From: an uncultured bacterium
GTDB lineage: Bacteria > Cyanobacteriota > Vampirovibrionia > Gastranaerophilales > JAILCC01
DNA length: 64,000 nt
Direction: 5' to 3'
Assembly (NCBI GenBank): GCA_949283935.1
Contig: CASDUJ010000028.1
Location: forward strand, 1 to 64,000
Shown here: one piece after another, positions 17,642 to 26,424 of the stretch
How positions within the stretch are numbered: position 1 is the first letter of the stretch
Layout of the letters: each line of letters starts with the position of its first letter
Position numbers and translations under genes: made by a program
The notes under the pieces: generated by a model
Seen by the model: only the letters and a program-made list of their open reading frames with translations
Databases searched by the model: none
What the model was told of the DNA's origin: nothing

Positions 17642-18080
17642 CTGGAAAAAACAGAAAATTGCTGTAGGCTCTGACCACGCTGGATTTGATTTAAAGCAAG
17701 AAATTATAGCTTTTTTGCAAAAGCATGAAATTGAATGCTATGATTTTGGGGTATATGAAAAGACTCCTGCGGACTATCCTTCTATTGCAAAAGAAGTTGC
17801 TCTTGCTGTTGCTGACCACGAATTTGATAAAGGTATAATCATTTGCGGAAGCGGGTTAGGTGTATGTATTGTAGCTAATAAAGTTGTTGGTATTAGGGCA
17901 GTAACTTGCCATGAAACATATTCTGCAAGAGTAAGTCGTACGCATAACGATGCTAATGTATTAACTTTAGGCGCAAGAGTTATTGGAACTGATTTGGCAA
18001 AAGAAGTTGTTCTTACTTGGCTTAAAACCGAATTTGAAGGGGGCCGCCACCAATTAAGAGTATCTATGATAGAAGGTTAA
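17631..18080 (+). CDS. rpiB: Ribose-5-phosphate isomerase B
   Basis: Interconverts ribose 5-phosphate and ribulose 5-phosphate in the pentose phosphate pathway. The 149 residues show 'IAVGSDHAGFDLK' at the N-terminus, 'YDFGVY', the active-site 'GIIICGSGLGVCIVANK' near 64 (the catalytic Cys is in GxGxG context), 'RAVTCHE' and 'RTHNDANVLTLGAR'. The start is the TTG at 17631. AAGGAG lies 9 bases upstream and no ATG occurs before the conserved core, so TTG is the only sensible start. It overlaps the 3' end of tsaC by 11 bases, implying coupled translation. Confidence 0.93.
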   Translation: MGFDWKKQKIAVGSDHAGFDLKQEIIAFLQKHEIECYDFGVYEKTPADYPSIAKEVALAVADHEFDKGIIICGSGLGVCIVANKVVGIRAVTCHETYSARVSRTHNDANVLTLGARVIGTDLAKEVVLTWLKTEFEGGRHQLRVSMIEG

Positions 18081-18089
18081 CAAGTAACT

Positions 18090-18323
18090 ATGGGAAAAGC
18101 AAAACAAAGAATATTGGGGCGCGCAAAAAATACTCTTAATAAGTACGATTTAACAAGACATCAAGCTATAGATTTTGTTGTAAATGAATTAGTTGCAAGA
18201 CCAACAAGTTTGAAAGCCAAAAATATGATTTCGCTTTTTGGCTTAAAATCTGAAGAATTAACAGAAGCTGGCATGGAATATGAGCGAGTTTTACAATTAG
18301 AAAAATGTTTTTCTTTAACTTAA
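18090..18323 (+). CDS. Small hypothetical basic protein
   Basis: 77 residues, Lys/Arg-rich in the first half ('GKAKQRILGRAKNTLNK') and helical throughout. No domain is recognised. It begins 9 bases after rpiB, in the same direction, and seems to be the last gene of the operon running from 14408. The Shine-Dalgarno is weak, so the call rests on the open frame, operon position and protein-like composition. Confidence 0.6.
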   Translation: MGKAKQRILGRAKNTLNKYDLTRHQAIDFVVNELVARPTSLKAKNMISLFGLKSEELTEAGMEYERVLQLEKCFSLT

Positions 18324-18353
18324 TCAATTTTATGTAACAAATTTTATTGGAAT

Positions 18354-18382
18354 TTGAATTTGTATTAGTTTTTTGCTACAAT
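18354..18382 (+). promoter_or_regulatory. Sigma-70 promoter of the HspR-like gene
   Basis: TTGAAT at 18354-18359, a 17-base spacer and TACAAT at 18377-18382, with a TGC extension before the -10. The start codon follows 36 bases later. This is one of the best two-box promoters in the window. Confidence 0.75.
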
Positions 18383-18418
18383 ATAGTGCAGACTTTAAGA
18401 ATAAAAGGAGTGTATTGT

Positions 18419-18838
18419 ATGACTATGACTGCTACTAAAACTGAAAAGAAAAAAATTTCCAGCCTTATTAACCCTAATACTCCAATTTTTTCAATCAGTA
18501 TTATTTCTAATATGTTGAATGTTCACCAAAGAACTTTGAGAATATATGATGAAGAAGGTTTATTGGTACCGCAAAGAACTGCAAAAAATCGTAGATTATA
18601 TTCTATGGATGATGTAGAAAGAGGTAAATTTATTCAATATTTAACGAGAGAACTAGGCATAAATTTGGCAGGAGTGAGAATTATTTTTAATTTGCTGGAT
18701 CAATTAAAAATACCTCCTGCAAATTACGTTACTCATCTTCAAAAGGTAGCGAAAAATTTGAACATATCTGAAGAAGAACAAGAATTGAAAAGACAAAAAC
18801 TTATGAAACGTGGCAGAAAACCTAAAAATGCCCAATAA
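18419..18838 (+). CDS. MerR-family regulator, HspR-like
   Basis: 139 residues. The helix-turn-helix and wing carry the HspR-like pattern 'SIISNMLNVHQRTLRIYDEEGLL' (read in parts, from about residue 28), then 'RTAKNRRLYSMDDVER' and 'RELGINLAGVRIIFNLLDQL'. HspR proteins repress chaperone genes, often dnaK-type operons; here no chaperone gene is adjacent, so the target is unknown. The start is the ATG at 18419 with AAAAGGAG 8 bases before it; the longer frame upstream runs through the promoter. The C-terminus is very basic ('RQKLMKRGRKPKNAQ'). It overlaps the next gene by 11 bases. Confidence 0.85.
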   Translation: MTMTATKTEKKKISSLINPNTPIFSISIISNMLNVHQRTLRIYDEEGLLVPQRTAKNRRLYSMDDVERGKFIQYLTRELGINLAGVRIIFNLLDQLKIPPANYVTHLQKVAKNLNISEEEQELKRQKLMKRGRKPKNAQ

Positions 18839-19637
18839 GTATATTATTTTATTGCTTTTATTAATTTTAGAAATTTGCTTTGAGGTAAACTTTGTAAGAG
18901 CTCAAAACTACGAGATTTTGCATGAGAATGGGCTTTATATAACGAAAATTAATCTTAATTCTTCAAAAATTGAGCCATATGTTTCTGATGATTTAGAAAC
19001 TATTTTTGATATTGCTCAAAAAACAAAAGCTTTTGTTGCGATTAATACAGGATTTTTTGATGCTAAAAATAAAAAGACTGTTTCTTTTATTACCAAAAAT
19101 GGAAAAATATTGGCAAATCCACAGGAAAATGAAAACCTTTCGAACAACCCCGAAATTATTCCTTACCTTGATAAAATTTATAATCGTGGCGAACTAAGAA
19201 TATTAAACTGTAATAACCGGATAAAAGCAGATATTACATATCACAATGATCCTGTAGAAAAAGATTGCTTAATTTTAAATTCAACCCAAGCCGGTCCTAT
19301 ATTATTACCCTATATGAATTTGGAAAAAGAATTTTTTATTTTGAAACAAAACGGGAAAATTGTTAGAGATGGAGCTGGTATGACACGTCGTACAGATAGA
19401 AGTATGGTTGCAATAAAAGGCGAAAATCTTTTTTTTATTATTACTGATGAAGATAATCCTCTTAATATTTTTGAATTACATGATAAATTGAAAGATTACA
19501 GATTTGACAAGGCTTTATGTTTCGATGGAGGCGGATCTGTTTCTTTATTTGTCAAAAATAATGAAAAGATTTTTTACCAAGATAGAGAAGAAAAGGATGC
19601 TTCTCGAAAAATTAAATCTGCCATTATAGTATATTGA
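18828..19637 (+). CDS. Secreted phosphodiester glycosidase (NAGPA domain) family protein
   Basis: 269 residues from the ATG at 18828. A signal peptide or anchor spans about 4-24 ('YIILLLLLILEICFEVNF'). The rest fits the NAGPA/phosphodiester-glycosidase family: 'AFVAINTGFFD' near 68, 'STQAGPILLP', 'MTRRTDRSMVAIKG' near 185 and 'ALCFDGGGSVSLFV' near 232. Relatives cleave sugar-phosphodiester bonds in exported polymers or exopolysaccharides. The substrate is unknown. The start overlaps the end of the HspR-like gene by 11 bases; a GTG at 18810 is also possible but would add residues before the signal peptide. Confidence 0.8.
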   Translation: MPNKYIILLLLLILEICFEVNFVRAQNYEILHENGLYITKINLNSSKIEPYVSDDLETIFDIAQKTKAFVAINTGFFDAKNKKTVSFITKNGKILANPQENENLSNNPEIIPYLDKIYNRGELRILNCNNRIKADITYHNDPVEKDCLILNSTQAGPILLPYMNLEKEFFILKQNGKIVRDGAGMTRRTDRSMVAIKGENLFFIITDEDNPLNIFELHDKLKDYRFDKALCFDGGGSVSLFVKNNEKIFYQDREEKDASRKIKSAIIVY

Positions 19638-19682
19638 TAATATTTTAATAATCTTTCTAATGATTCATTATAAAATTTTGGC

Positions 19683-19688
19683 TATAAT
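19683..19688 (+). promoter_or_regulatory. -10 box for a probably leaderless oppD-like mRNA
   Basis: Perfect TATAAT exactly 6 bases before the ATG at 19695; the intervening ATTTTT has no Shine-Dalgarno. Transcription should start at or beside the A of ATG. The -35 is weak. Confidence 0.6.
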
Positions 19689-19694
19689 ATTTTT

Positions 19695-20657
19695 ATGAGT
19701 TTATTGGAAATAAAAAATCTGAAAATTTCTTTTAATGTTGACAAATATCAACTTGAGGCTTTGCATGGAATAGATTTAAAACTTGAGCGTGGTGAAGCTC
19801 TTGGATTGGTTGGCGAATCAGGATGTGGGAAAAGTATCACAGCTATGTCTGTTATGAATTTATTGCCTTCTAATTCTGTAGTAAATTCCGGCAAAATTTT
19901 CTATGAAGGGAAGAATATTTTTAAACTTTCTGACAGTGAATTAAGAAATATTAGAGGTAAAAAAATTGCACTTATTCCGCAAGATCCTATGACTTCTTTA
20001 AATCCTTTGTATACTATTGGAGAGCAAATTTTGGAAGCTGTTTTGTTACATTCTGATTTCCGTGGACAAAAAGCTAAAGAAATTGTTATAAAAGCACTAA
20101 AAGATGTACAAATTCCTGATGCTGCAGCAAAATATAATGCTTACCCTCATCAACTTTCCGGTGGAATGCGTCAAAGGGCTATTATTGCTATGGCTCTTAG
20201 CTGTAATAGTGAATTGCTTATAGCTGATGAGCCTACTACTGCCTTAGATGTCACTGTTCAAGCTCAAATTTTGCAACTGATAAAGAAACTTCAACGTGAA
20301 AGAAAACTTTCTTTGCTATTAATAACTCATGATTTGGGAGTTGTTTTTAATGTTTGTGATAGTATCGCTGTTATGTATGCAGGTTCAATTGTTGAGTTTG
20401 CAAGCAAAGAAAAGCTTTTTAGTTCACCTAAACATCCATATACTAAAGCTTTACTTGATTCTTTACCAAATTCCAAAAAAAGTAATCTTCAAACTATTCA
20501 AGGACAGCCGCCTGCTTTAACCGAAATTATTTCAGGATGTAAATTTTATCCTAGATGTAAATATATGTGTTCCTTTTGTAGTGAAAAAAATCCTGAATTA
20601 ATTTCTGTAGATGAAAAACATAAAATTGCTTGCTTTAATTGGGACAAGATTAATTGA
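19695..20657 (+). CDS. Oligopeptide/dipeptide ABC transporter ATP-binding protein (OppD/DppD type)
   Basis: 320 residues. ATPase motifs are Walker A 'GLVGESGCGKSITAMS' near 38, the signature 'LSGGMRQRAIIAMAL' near 154 and Walker B 'LLIADEPTTALDVT' near 174, with the switch His in 'LLITHDLGVV'. The C-terminal peptide-transporter extension, 'HPYTKALLDSLP' and a four-cysteine cluster 'CKFYPRCKYMC...C', marks the OppD/DppD branch, where these cysteines bind an Fe-S cluster in some members. Permeases and binding protein are not adjacent, so it must work with partners elsewhere or be a remnant. It appears leaderless. Its 3' end overlaps the next, convergent gene by 8 bases. Confidence 0.9.
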   Translation: MSLLEIKNLKISFNVDKYQLEALHGIDLKLERGEALGLVGESGCGKSITAMSVMNLLPSNSVVNSGKIFYEGKNIFKLSDSELRNIRGKKIALIPQDPMTSLNPLYTIGEQILEAVLLHSDFRGQKAKEIVIKALKDVQIPDAAAKYNAYPHQLSGGMRQRAIIAMALSCNSELLIADEPTTALDVTVQAQILQLIKKLQRERKLSLLLITHDLGVVFNVCDSIAVMYAGSIVEFASKEKLFSSPKHPYTKALLDSLPNSKKSNLQTIQGQPPALTEIISGCKFYPRCKYMCSFCSEKNPELISVDEKHKIACFNWDKIN

Positions 20658-20952
20658 ATAATTTTACTAGTCTCTTGCCAATTGTATTAATTGAATCTGT
20701 TATTCCATCTTTTATTAAATCTGTTGTTAATTTTATTGGATTTTGTCTCTCTATATGATCAAATGCAACAAATATTGGGTCTCTTGTTGATTTAAAGCTC
20801 ATTCTATCATATGACGGATTAAATGGGTCAAATGTACCTGAGTTGTTTCTTTTTGAATTATTTCTTGTTCTCAAAGGTTTGTATTTGCCATTACCTCCTT
20901 GAGAAAAATTTCCTGAAGTTGTTAGTCTGTTGTTTACTAATGATGTTGTCAT
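20650..20952 (-). CDS. Small hypothetical protein
   Basis: 100 residues with an Asn/Ser/Gly/Arg-rich N-terminal half ('TSGNFSQGGNGKYKPLR', 'NNSKRNNSGTFDPFNPSYD') and a helical C-terminal half. The early 'NFSQGG' is loosely like the FxG motif of other proteins here. Family unknown. AGAGAGC lies 8 bases before ATG and a TTAAAAT box further upstream. It converges with and slightly overlaps the OppD-like gene. Confidence 0.55.
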   Translation of the reverse strand: MTTSLVNNRLTTSGNFSQGGNGKYKPLRTRNNSKRNNSGTFDPFNPSYDRMSFKSTRDPIFVAFDHIERQNPIKLTTDLIKDGITDSINTIGKRLVKLFN

Positions 20953-21047
20953 TTTAGCTCTCTGTATTTTGTCCTCTTATTTTAATAAAGTTTTTCATAT
21001 ATAAAAAAGTGCTAAAAAGTATATACTTATGTTAACAAAAATTAATA

Positions 21048-21632
21048 CTAAGTGCAAAGCCATTTCTCTATAGCTTGTAATCCTGCTTTTCCACTTTTCT
21101 CCGGATGAAATTGTACTGCTGCTAGATTTTCTTTTTCAATTGATGAGCAAAATTTACCATAATAATCAGCAGTTGAAGAAATAATTGATTTGTCTTTTGG
21201 ATGAACGTAATAAGAATTCACAAAATAAAAATAATCGTTGGCTAAAAATGAGTTATTATTTTCTGTATTTATTTGGTTCCAGCCTATTTGTGGAGTTTTT
21301 CCTTTTTTGTATTTCAAAACATTACCTTTTAGTAAACTTAAACCTCTTGTGTTTGGGGCTTCTTCGCTATTTTCAAAAAGTACTTGTAGACCTACGCATA
21401 TGCCAAGAAATGGAATACGTTTTTCTATGGCTCTATGTATAGTAAAATCAAGGTTTAATTCTTTTAAAGCTTCAATAGATTGCCCAAAATGCCCCTGACC
21501 TGGAAATATTATCCTTTCTGCGTTTAATAGTTCACTTTCTTTATTTGTTATAACATAATTACATCCTAAACTGGTGAGCAAATTTGCTACACTTCTTATA
21601 TTTCCTCCTCCATAATTTATTATGCAAATCAT
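21048..21632 (-). CDS. hisH: Imidazole glycerol phosphate synthase glutaminase subunit HisH
   Basis: Supplies ammonia from glutamine to HisF for ring closure in histidine synthesis. 194 residues with the class I amidotransferase triad: Cys79 in 'FLGICVGLQ', His176 and Glu178 in 'VQFHPEKSG'. 'IINYGGGNIRSV' at the N-terminus and 'IFPGQGHFG' are typical. Its start overlaps the hisB stop by 4 bases, so it is the last gene of a minus-strand hisC-hisB-hisH unit. hisF and hisA are not in the window. Confidence 0.95.
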   Translation of the reverse strand: MICIINYGGGNIRSVANLLTSLGCNYVITNKESELLNAERIIFPGQGHFGQSIEALKELNLDFTIHRAIEKRIPFLGICVGLQVLFENSEEAPNTRGLSLLKGNVLKYKKGKTPQIGWNQINTENNNSFLANDYFYFVNSYYVHPKDKSIISSTADYYGKFCSSIEKENLAAVQFHPEKSGKAGLQAIEKWLCT

Positions 21633-22213
21633 AAAACACCTTTTGTTGAAGGAGTCATGTCTTTGTGTTCTTTATCTATTTCGCAAGCTGATTTTATTGC
21701 TCTTGCAAAAGATTTAAAAGATGCTTCTATTATATGATGTGTATCTTCGCCATATAATGTTTTTATGTGTATGGTTGATAAACTTGCATTAGCAAAACTT
21801 GAAAAAAAATGCTTAACTAATATCGTGTCAAAATTCCCAGTACGTTCTTCTGTTAAGTTTAAATCGGCATTACAATAAGGTCTGCCACTTAGATCTATTG
21901 ACGTTAATACAAGGGCTTCATCCATAGGAATAATTGCTTGTCCGTATCTTTTTATTCCCTTTTTGGAACCTAAGGCATCTTTAAAAGCCGTTCCTAGTGC
22001 AATAGCTGTATCTTCTACTAAATGATGCAAGTCTTTATCAAGAGAAATTGCTTCCAAATCTATATCAAAATATCCGTGCGTACAAAATTGTTCCAGCATA
22101 TGTTTGAAGAAAGAAATATCTGTTTTTATGTTCTTTTTACCATTTCCGTCAAGATTAAGTGTTAAATTAATTTTTGTTTCAAATGTCTTTCTTTCAATAG
22201 ATGATTTTCTCAT
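21629..22213 (-). CDS. hisB: Imidazoleglycerol-phosphate dehydratase HisB
   Basis: Converts imidazole glycerol phosphate to imidazole acetol phosphate. 194 residues, the monofunctional size. The two metal-binding His repeats are present: 'DLHHLVEDTAIALG' near 61 and 'YGEDTHHIIEASFKSFARAI' near 155, along with 'KHMLEQFCTHGYFDI'. The usual E. coli-type fused N-terminal phosphatase is absent; a HAD phosphatase is instead fused to HisC in the gene upstream. One base separates the two genes. Confidence 0.95.
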   Translation of the reverse strand: MRKSSIERKTFETKINLTLNLDGNGKKNIKTDISFFKHMLEQFCTHGYFDIDLEAISLDKDLHHLVEDTAIALGTAFKDALGSKKGIKRYGQAIIPMDEALVLTSIDLSGRPYCNADLNLTEERTGNFDTILVKHFFSSFANASLSTIHIKTLYGEDTHHIIEASFKSFARAIKSACEIDKEHKDMTPSTKGVL

Positions 22214-22214
22214 G

Positions 22215-23927
22215 TCATTTCTCCAAAAATTTTAACAATTCTTTAGCACTATTTAATACTACCATGGCACCTTCACTTTTTAAAATATTTTTTAGTTCAT
22301 TTGATTGGTCTTGGGGAGGAAGTATACCTATTGTAGCTATATTTGCCGCTATGCCAGCTTTTATATCATCTCTGGTGTCTCCCAAATACCAGCATTTTTC
22401 AGGATTTAAAATTTGCTTTATCTTTTCCAATCCTTCCGGATGAGGTTTTTGTTTGTCTTCTGGAACGTCATCCATTGTTATAATTGGCTCAAATAAATCC
22501 TCGACATTGGCATTTTTTAAGGCATACATGGCTTCCTTTTTTTGTCGACCTGTAAAAATTGCTAAATCGTATTTTAGAGAAAGTTTTTCCAGTTCCTGTC
22601 TGCTTATAAGCCATTCTTCATTTTTTATTAATCCATTACCTGCGTTGCCAAAATATATTTCGTTAAATTTTTTTACAATATCTTCATATTTTACTTTTAT
22701 TTTTTCATCTGTAAGTAATTTTTGTGTCAAAATCCAGTCGTTATTATAACCACCTTGATTTTTGTATTCTTGAATTTTTTCTAATGAAACTTTTTTCCCT
22801 GAGAAAAATTCAAAAGTTTTTTGAATAGCTACTCGATATGAGTTTGATGCATTTATTAATACTCCATCCATATCAAAAACAATAAGTGGCTTTTGCTTTT
22901 CTCTTAAAATTCTTATAAGCTTTTTAGAATCTTTTAGAGCAGGGATTGTTAATCTAAAACAATTTTTAGCTATTCCAGTTAAAAGTTTTGTTTTTATTTT
23001 ATTGCGTATAAGTTTTTTGTATAAGTATTCAGCTTTTTCCCCAAAATCTATGCACAAAAAATTTGTTTGGCTTGGGTAAACTTTTATGGCTATATCTTTA
23101 AGTGCTTCTGTTAAATATTTTTTAGATTTTTCTATTTCTTTTTTTACTTTTTCAACATGATTTTTATCTGATAATGCTGCAACTCCAGCGATGGCAGCTA
23201 TTGCATTTACACTGTATGGAGAGGCAATTCTTTTTATATTGGTTATTATTTTTTTTGTTGAAATTATGTAGCCTAGTCTTAAACCTGCTGTTGCAAAATC
23301 TTTTGACATTGATTTTAGTACTAGAACATTCTTGTATTTTTGCGGATAATTTACGTATGTTTTGTCTGCATAGTTTGCGTATGTTTCGTCAATTACTATT
23401 AATGTGTTTGGAGCTTTCTCTATTATTTTCTTTAAATTTTCGTCACTGATTAATTCGCCTGTTGGACTATTTGGAGATGTAATAATTATTAATTTTATCG
23501 AAGAGTCAATTTCTTCTATAAATTCTTTTATCGGAAATATCCATTTTTCTTTGTATGGAATTTCCTTGTAGTTGCAATTTGCTATTTGTGCATATATTTT
23601 AGGCATAGAAAATGCCGGAGTAACTGTTAAAACATTGTCTCCAAGATTACAATATGCATCAAATATGTATCTGTATCCTTCGTCTGTGCCGTTTACAGCT
23701 ATTATGTTATCTGATGGTATTTTATTGTATTCAGATATAGATTTTATTAGTCTTTCATAAGTCGGATAAAATTTGATTTTTGCAGGATTAATATTTTTAA
23801 TTGCTTTTATTACTTTGGGAGAAGGTCCTATTAAATTTTCATTAAAATCAAGCTTTAAATCCCATTCTACCTCTGGTTCTACGGGGTATGGAATAATATC
23901 TTCAATATGTTTTTTGGCTGAAACCAT
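22215..23927 (-). CDS. hisC: Histidinol-phosphate aminotransferase fused to a HAD phosphatase
   Basis: 570 residues, about 220 longer than HisC alone. Residues 1-340 are a fold type I aminotransferase: 'LDFNENLIGPSP' near 26, 'IDETYANY' with Asp180, and the PLP lysine Lys209 in 'LKSMSKDFATAGLRLGY'. From about 346 a HAD hydrolase follows: motif I 'FDMDGVLI' (Asp352, Asp354), motif II in 'AIFTGRQKK', 'KPHPEGL' for motif III and 'YLGDTRDDI' for motif IV. HisC makes histidinol phosphate and a phosphatase must then make histidinol, so the fused domain probably catalyses the next step; this is inferred, not shown. AAGGA precedes ATG. First gene of the hisC-hisB-hisH unit. Confidence 0.9.
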   Translation of the reverse strand: MVSAKKHIEDIIPYPVEPEVEWDLKLDFNENLIGPSPKVIKAIKNINPAKIKFYPTYERLIKSISEYNKIPSDNIIAVNGTDEGYRYIFDAYCNLGDNVLTVTPAFSMPKIYAQIANCNYKEIPYKEKWIFPIKEFIEEIDSSIKLIIITSPNSPTGELISDENLKKIIEKAPNTLIVIDETYANYADKTYVNYPQKYKNVLVLKSMSKDFATAGLRLGYIISTKKIITNIKRIASPYSVNAIAAIAGVAALSDKNHVEKVKKEIEKSKKYLTEALKDIAIKVYPSQTNFLCIDFGEKAEYLYKKLIRNKIKTKLLTGIAKNCFRLTIPALKDSKKLIRILREKQKPLIVFDMDGVLINASNSYRVAIQKTFEFFSGKKVSLEKIQEYKNQGGYNNDWILTQKLLTDEKIKVKYEDIVKKFNEIYFGNAGNGLIKNEEWLISRQELEKLSLKYDLAIFTGRQKKEAMYALKNANVEDLFEPIITMDDVPEDKQKPHPEGLEKIKQILNPEKCWYLGDTRDDIKAGIAANIATIGILPPQDQSNELKNILKSEGAMVVLNSAKELLKFLEK

Positions 23928-23985
23928 TTTACTTTTCCTTCTAATCTATATTTAATATACATTAAAAATTTGCTAATAACAAATT

Positions 23986-25017
23986 CTAGAGCATTAAATC
24001 ATTTTGTAAATATCTTATTGCTTCTGGGGTAATCAATACTTCTTCATAACTTCTAAGATTTTTGATTGTCTTTATTGTGCGAAAAATATTTGCGAATTCT
24101 CCTAAGTTAAAACTTTTGCCTCTTTGATTTTGAGCCATTGGTCTGTAGTAGACAATAGTTTCTTGGGAAATGTTGTTTAGCTTTTTGTATATTTCATCAT
24201 TTTTTACTATTGTATCTATTGTTGCGCCAAGTTCTTGTAAGTAATTATCTTCTTTTTCTATTTCTCCAGGTTTTATTTGTTTTACGTGGTAAATTTCGTG
24301 AAGTTTGATTAATGGTCTTGGGAATAATAATGGCCCCATTCTGCTATATTTGTCAACAAGTATAATGCTTTGCCAGTCTGTATTTGCGTTGTCATCTGCT
24401 ATTATTTTACAAACATTAGTTGAATATCTTCCATATACTGCGTCGGGAAGTATCGTTGTTTCCTTGGTAACTTTTTGATTTGGAGAAATGTTGTGAGCTT
24501 TTTTTTCTTCGTCTAACATTTCTCGTCCTATACTAAATGCTTCTTCAAAATCACATTTTTCTAGCATTTTAAATCTTTCAAGTTTTTTAGATGTATATAT
24601 TGCGTTGTACAAATTTCTGTAAGTTTTCTGAATTTTACTTCCGCTTTTTGATACAAAATAGTAGAAATCTTCGTATGATTTAGCATATTCTCCTAAAAAT
24701 GGTGAATTTTCGTTGTGTATACCGATTTTTTCGGATTTTATTAAATTTAAATTACCTTTGTATTTTAAGAGTTTTTTAAATGCTAAATATGCTTTTAGTG
24801 TGTCAGTAGAGTGTAAATTTGCTTCTCCTTCTTTTGTTAGATGGATTTTCTTTTTAAAAGTTTCATATTTTTCTTGCTCGGCTTTAGGGAGGTTTTCAAG
24901 ATATGGTTCGGCCATTTTTAGAACATCATTGAATTCTTTGTGTGTTCTTGGTTTGTAGCCTTTAAAATAAATGGAATTTCTATTTATATTTGATAAATTA
25001 ATTCTTGTTGTCTGCAT
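23986..25017 (-). CDS. Putative zinc metallopeptidase with N-terminal FxG motif
   Basis: 343 residues. A zincin signature HEIYH (His240, Glu241, His244) sits in 'LIKLHEIYHVKQ', with Glu262 in 'YLQELGATID' 18 residues later as a possible third ligand, as in gluzincin-type enzymes. The rest is helical and charged; the family is not recognised. No signal peptide is visible, but the N-terminus 'NINRNSIYFKGYKP' carries the FxG motif (Phe18-Lys-Gly20) shared with other proteins of this window. No clear Shine-Dalgarno is seen before the ATG. It lies between hisC-HAD and the divergent hom gene and has its own upstream gap. Confidence 0.7.
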   Translation of the reverse strand: MQTTRINLSNINRNSIYFKGYKPRTHKEFNDVLKMAEPYLENLPKAEQEKYETFKKKIHLTKEGEANLHSTDTLKAYLAFKKLLKYKGNLNLIKSEKIGIHNENSPFLGEYAKSYEDFYYFVSKSGSKIQKTYRNLYNAIYTSKKLERFKMLEKCDFEEAFSIGREMLDEEKKAHNISPNQKVTKETTILPDAVYGRYSTNVCKIIADDNANTDWQSIILVDKYSRMGPLLFPRPLIKLHEIYHVKQIKPGEIEKEDNYLQELGATIDTIVKNDEIYKKLNNISQETIVYYRPMAQNQRGKSFNLGEFANIFRTIKTIKNLRSYEEVLITPEAIRYLQNDLML

Positions 25018-25147
25018 TTTAATACTGTAAAAACTTTTATATATTAAGTCACGTAATTTTTTTATTTGTTATTTACCTTATCTCTGTTTGTGTGTAAAGC
25101 TTGTTTATGTTTATAATTATATAAAATATTTTTGAAAGGGAATTTGT

Positions 25148-26422
25148 ATGAAACAAGTTGTAAATGTTGGGCTTTTAGGGCTTGGAACTGTTGGCGGTGG
25201 CGTTTATAAAGTCTTGAGAAATTTCAAAGATGTAGAAATTTTAAAGATTGCTGTAAAAGATAAAGATTTGGCTCAAGATATTGAAGGATTAGATAGAAAT
25301 CTTTTGACTGAAGATGCAAAAATTATTGTTACTAATCCAGATATAGACATAATTATAGAAGTTATAGGAGGCACAGGAGCTGCTTATGAATTTATAAAAA
25401 TGGCATTGGAAAATGGTAAGCACGTTGTTACTGCTAACAAAGAGCTTATAGCCAAAAAAGGTGATGAGCTTTTTGACATAGCTAAAGCTAATAATGTTTT
25501 GCTCTTGTTTGAAGCTGCTGTAGGCGGAGGTATACCTATTATTATGCCAATGAAAATGTCTTTGGCGGCCAATAAATTTGAAAAAATTGCAGGAATTTTA
25601 AATGGTACGACAAATTACATTTTGACGAAAATGGATGAAGAAAATGCAGACTATGAAGTCGTGCTAAAAGAAGCCCAAGAGCTTGGTTATGCTGAAGCTG
25701 ACCCAACTGGTGATGTATTAGGTTATGATGCTGCTTACAAAATAGCAATCTTGGCATCTATAGCTTTTAAAAAGAAAATTGATCAAGCACAAATATACAG
25801 AGAAGGTATAGATACATTAAATCCTATTGAGTTTAAATATGCTAATGATTTTGGGTATAAAATTAAACTTATTGCGCTAGCTCAAGCTATAGGAAACAAA
25901 CTTGATGTTAGAGTTCATCCTATGCTAGTTTCAACAGAACATCCTTTGGCCCATATAAATAATGTTACGAATTCTGTTGTAATTAAAGCTCAACCTGTTA
26001 ATCAAGTCATGTTTACAGGTCCTGGAGCTGGAGAGATGCCTACAGCAAGTTCTGTTTGCGCTGATGTTCTTGCTATAGTAAGTGAAATTCATTCAACTAA
26101 TAATTTGTTGCCTGAAATGAGATGTAATAATACTGAAAAAGTTGATATTTTACCAATAGACGAAACTGTTAACAAATATTTTATAAGAATTGATGCTGAT
26201 GATACACCTGGAGTAATTGGTTGTATAGGTAATATATGTAGCAAATATGGAATCAATTTAAGTTACATAGTTCAAAAAGATGTAACAAAAGATGGATTAG
26301 CAACTATTGTCATTTTAACAGGTTTTTGCAAAGAAAAATCTGTAATTGCTGCACTTAATGAACTATCAAGTTTAATTTCTATAAAAAATGTTCATAAAAC
26401 TATAAGAGTTATGGAGTTATAA
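25148..26422 (+). CDS. hom: Homoserine dehydrogenase
   Basis: Reduces aspartate semialdehyde to homoserine with NAD(P)H. 424 residues: Rossmann start '[17 protein letters not shown]', catalytic region '[13 protein letters not shown]' near 152 and '[17 protein letters not shown]' near 183 with the conserved lysine, and a C-terminal ACT domain from about 345 ('[19 protein letters not shown]'). The ACT domain suggests feedback by threonine. GAAAGGGAA precedes ATG; TATAAT/TAAAAT boxes lie upstream with TTGTTT as a possible -35. It is followed 2 bases later by thrC. Confidence 0.95.
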   Translation: MKQVVNVGLLGLGTVGGGVYKVLRNFKDVEILKIAVKDKDLAQDIEGLDRNLLTEDAKIIVTNPDIDIIIEVIGGTGAAYEFIKMALENGKHVVTANKELIAKKGDELFDIAKANNVLLLFEAAVGGGIPIIMPMKMSLAANKFEKIAGILNGTTNYILTKMDEENADYEVVLKEAQELGYAEADPTGDVLGYDAAYKIAILASIAFKKKIDQAQIYREGIDTLNPIEFKYANDFGYKIKLIALAQAIGNKLDVRVHPMLVSTEHPLAHINNVTNSVVIKAQPVNQVMFTGPGAGEMPTASSVCADVLAIVSEIHSTNNLLPEMRCNNTEKVDILPIDETVNKYFIRIDADDTPGVIGCIGNICSKYGINLSYIVQKDVTKDGLATIVILTGFCKEKSVIAALNELSSLISIKNVHKTIRVMEL

Positions 26423-26424
26423 TT

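Noticed and set aside
20650-21047. Mobile element or attachment site near the small gene at 20650
   Set aside because: No transposase, inverted repeats or target duplication could be found, and base composition does not change.
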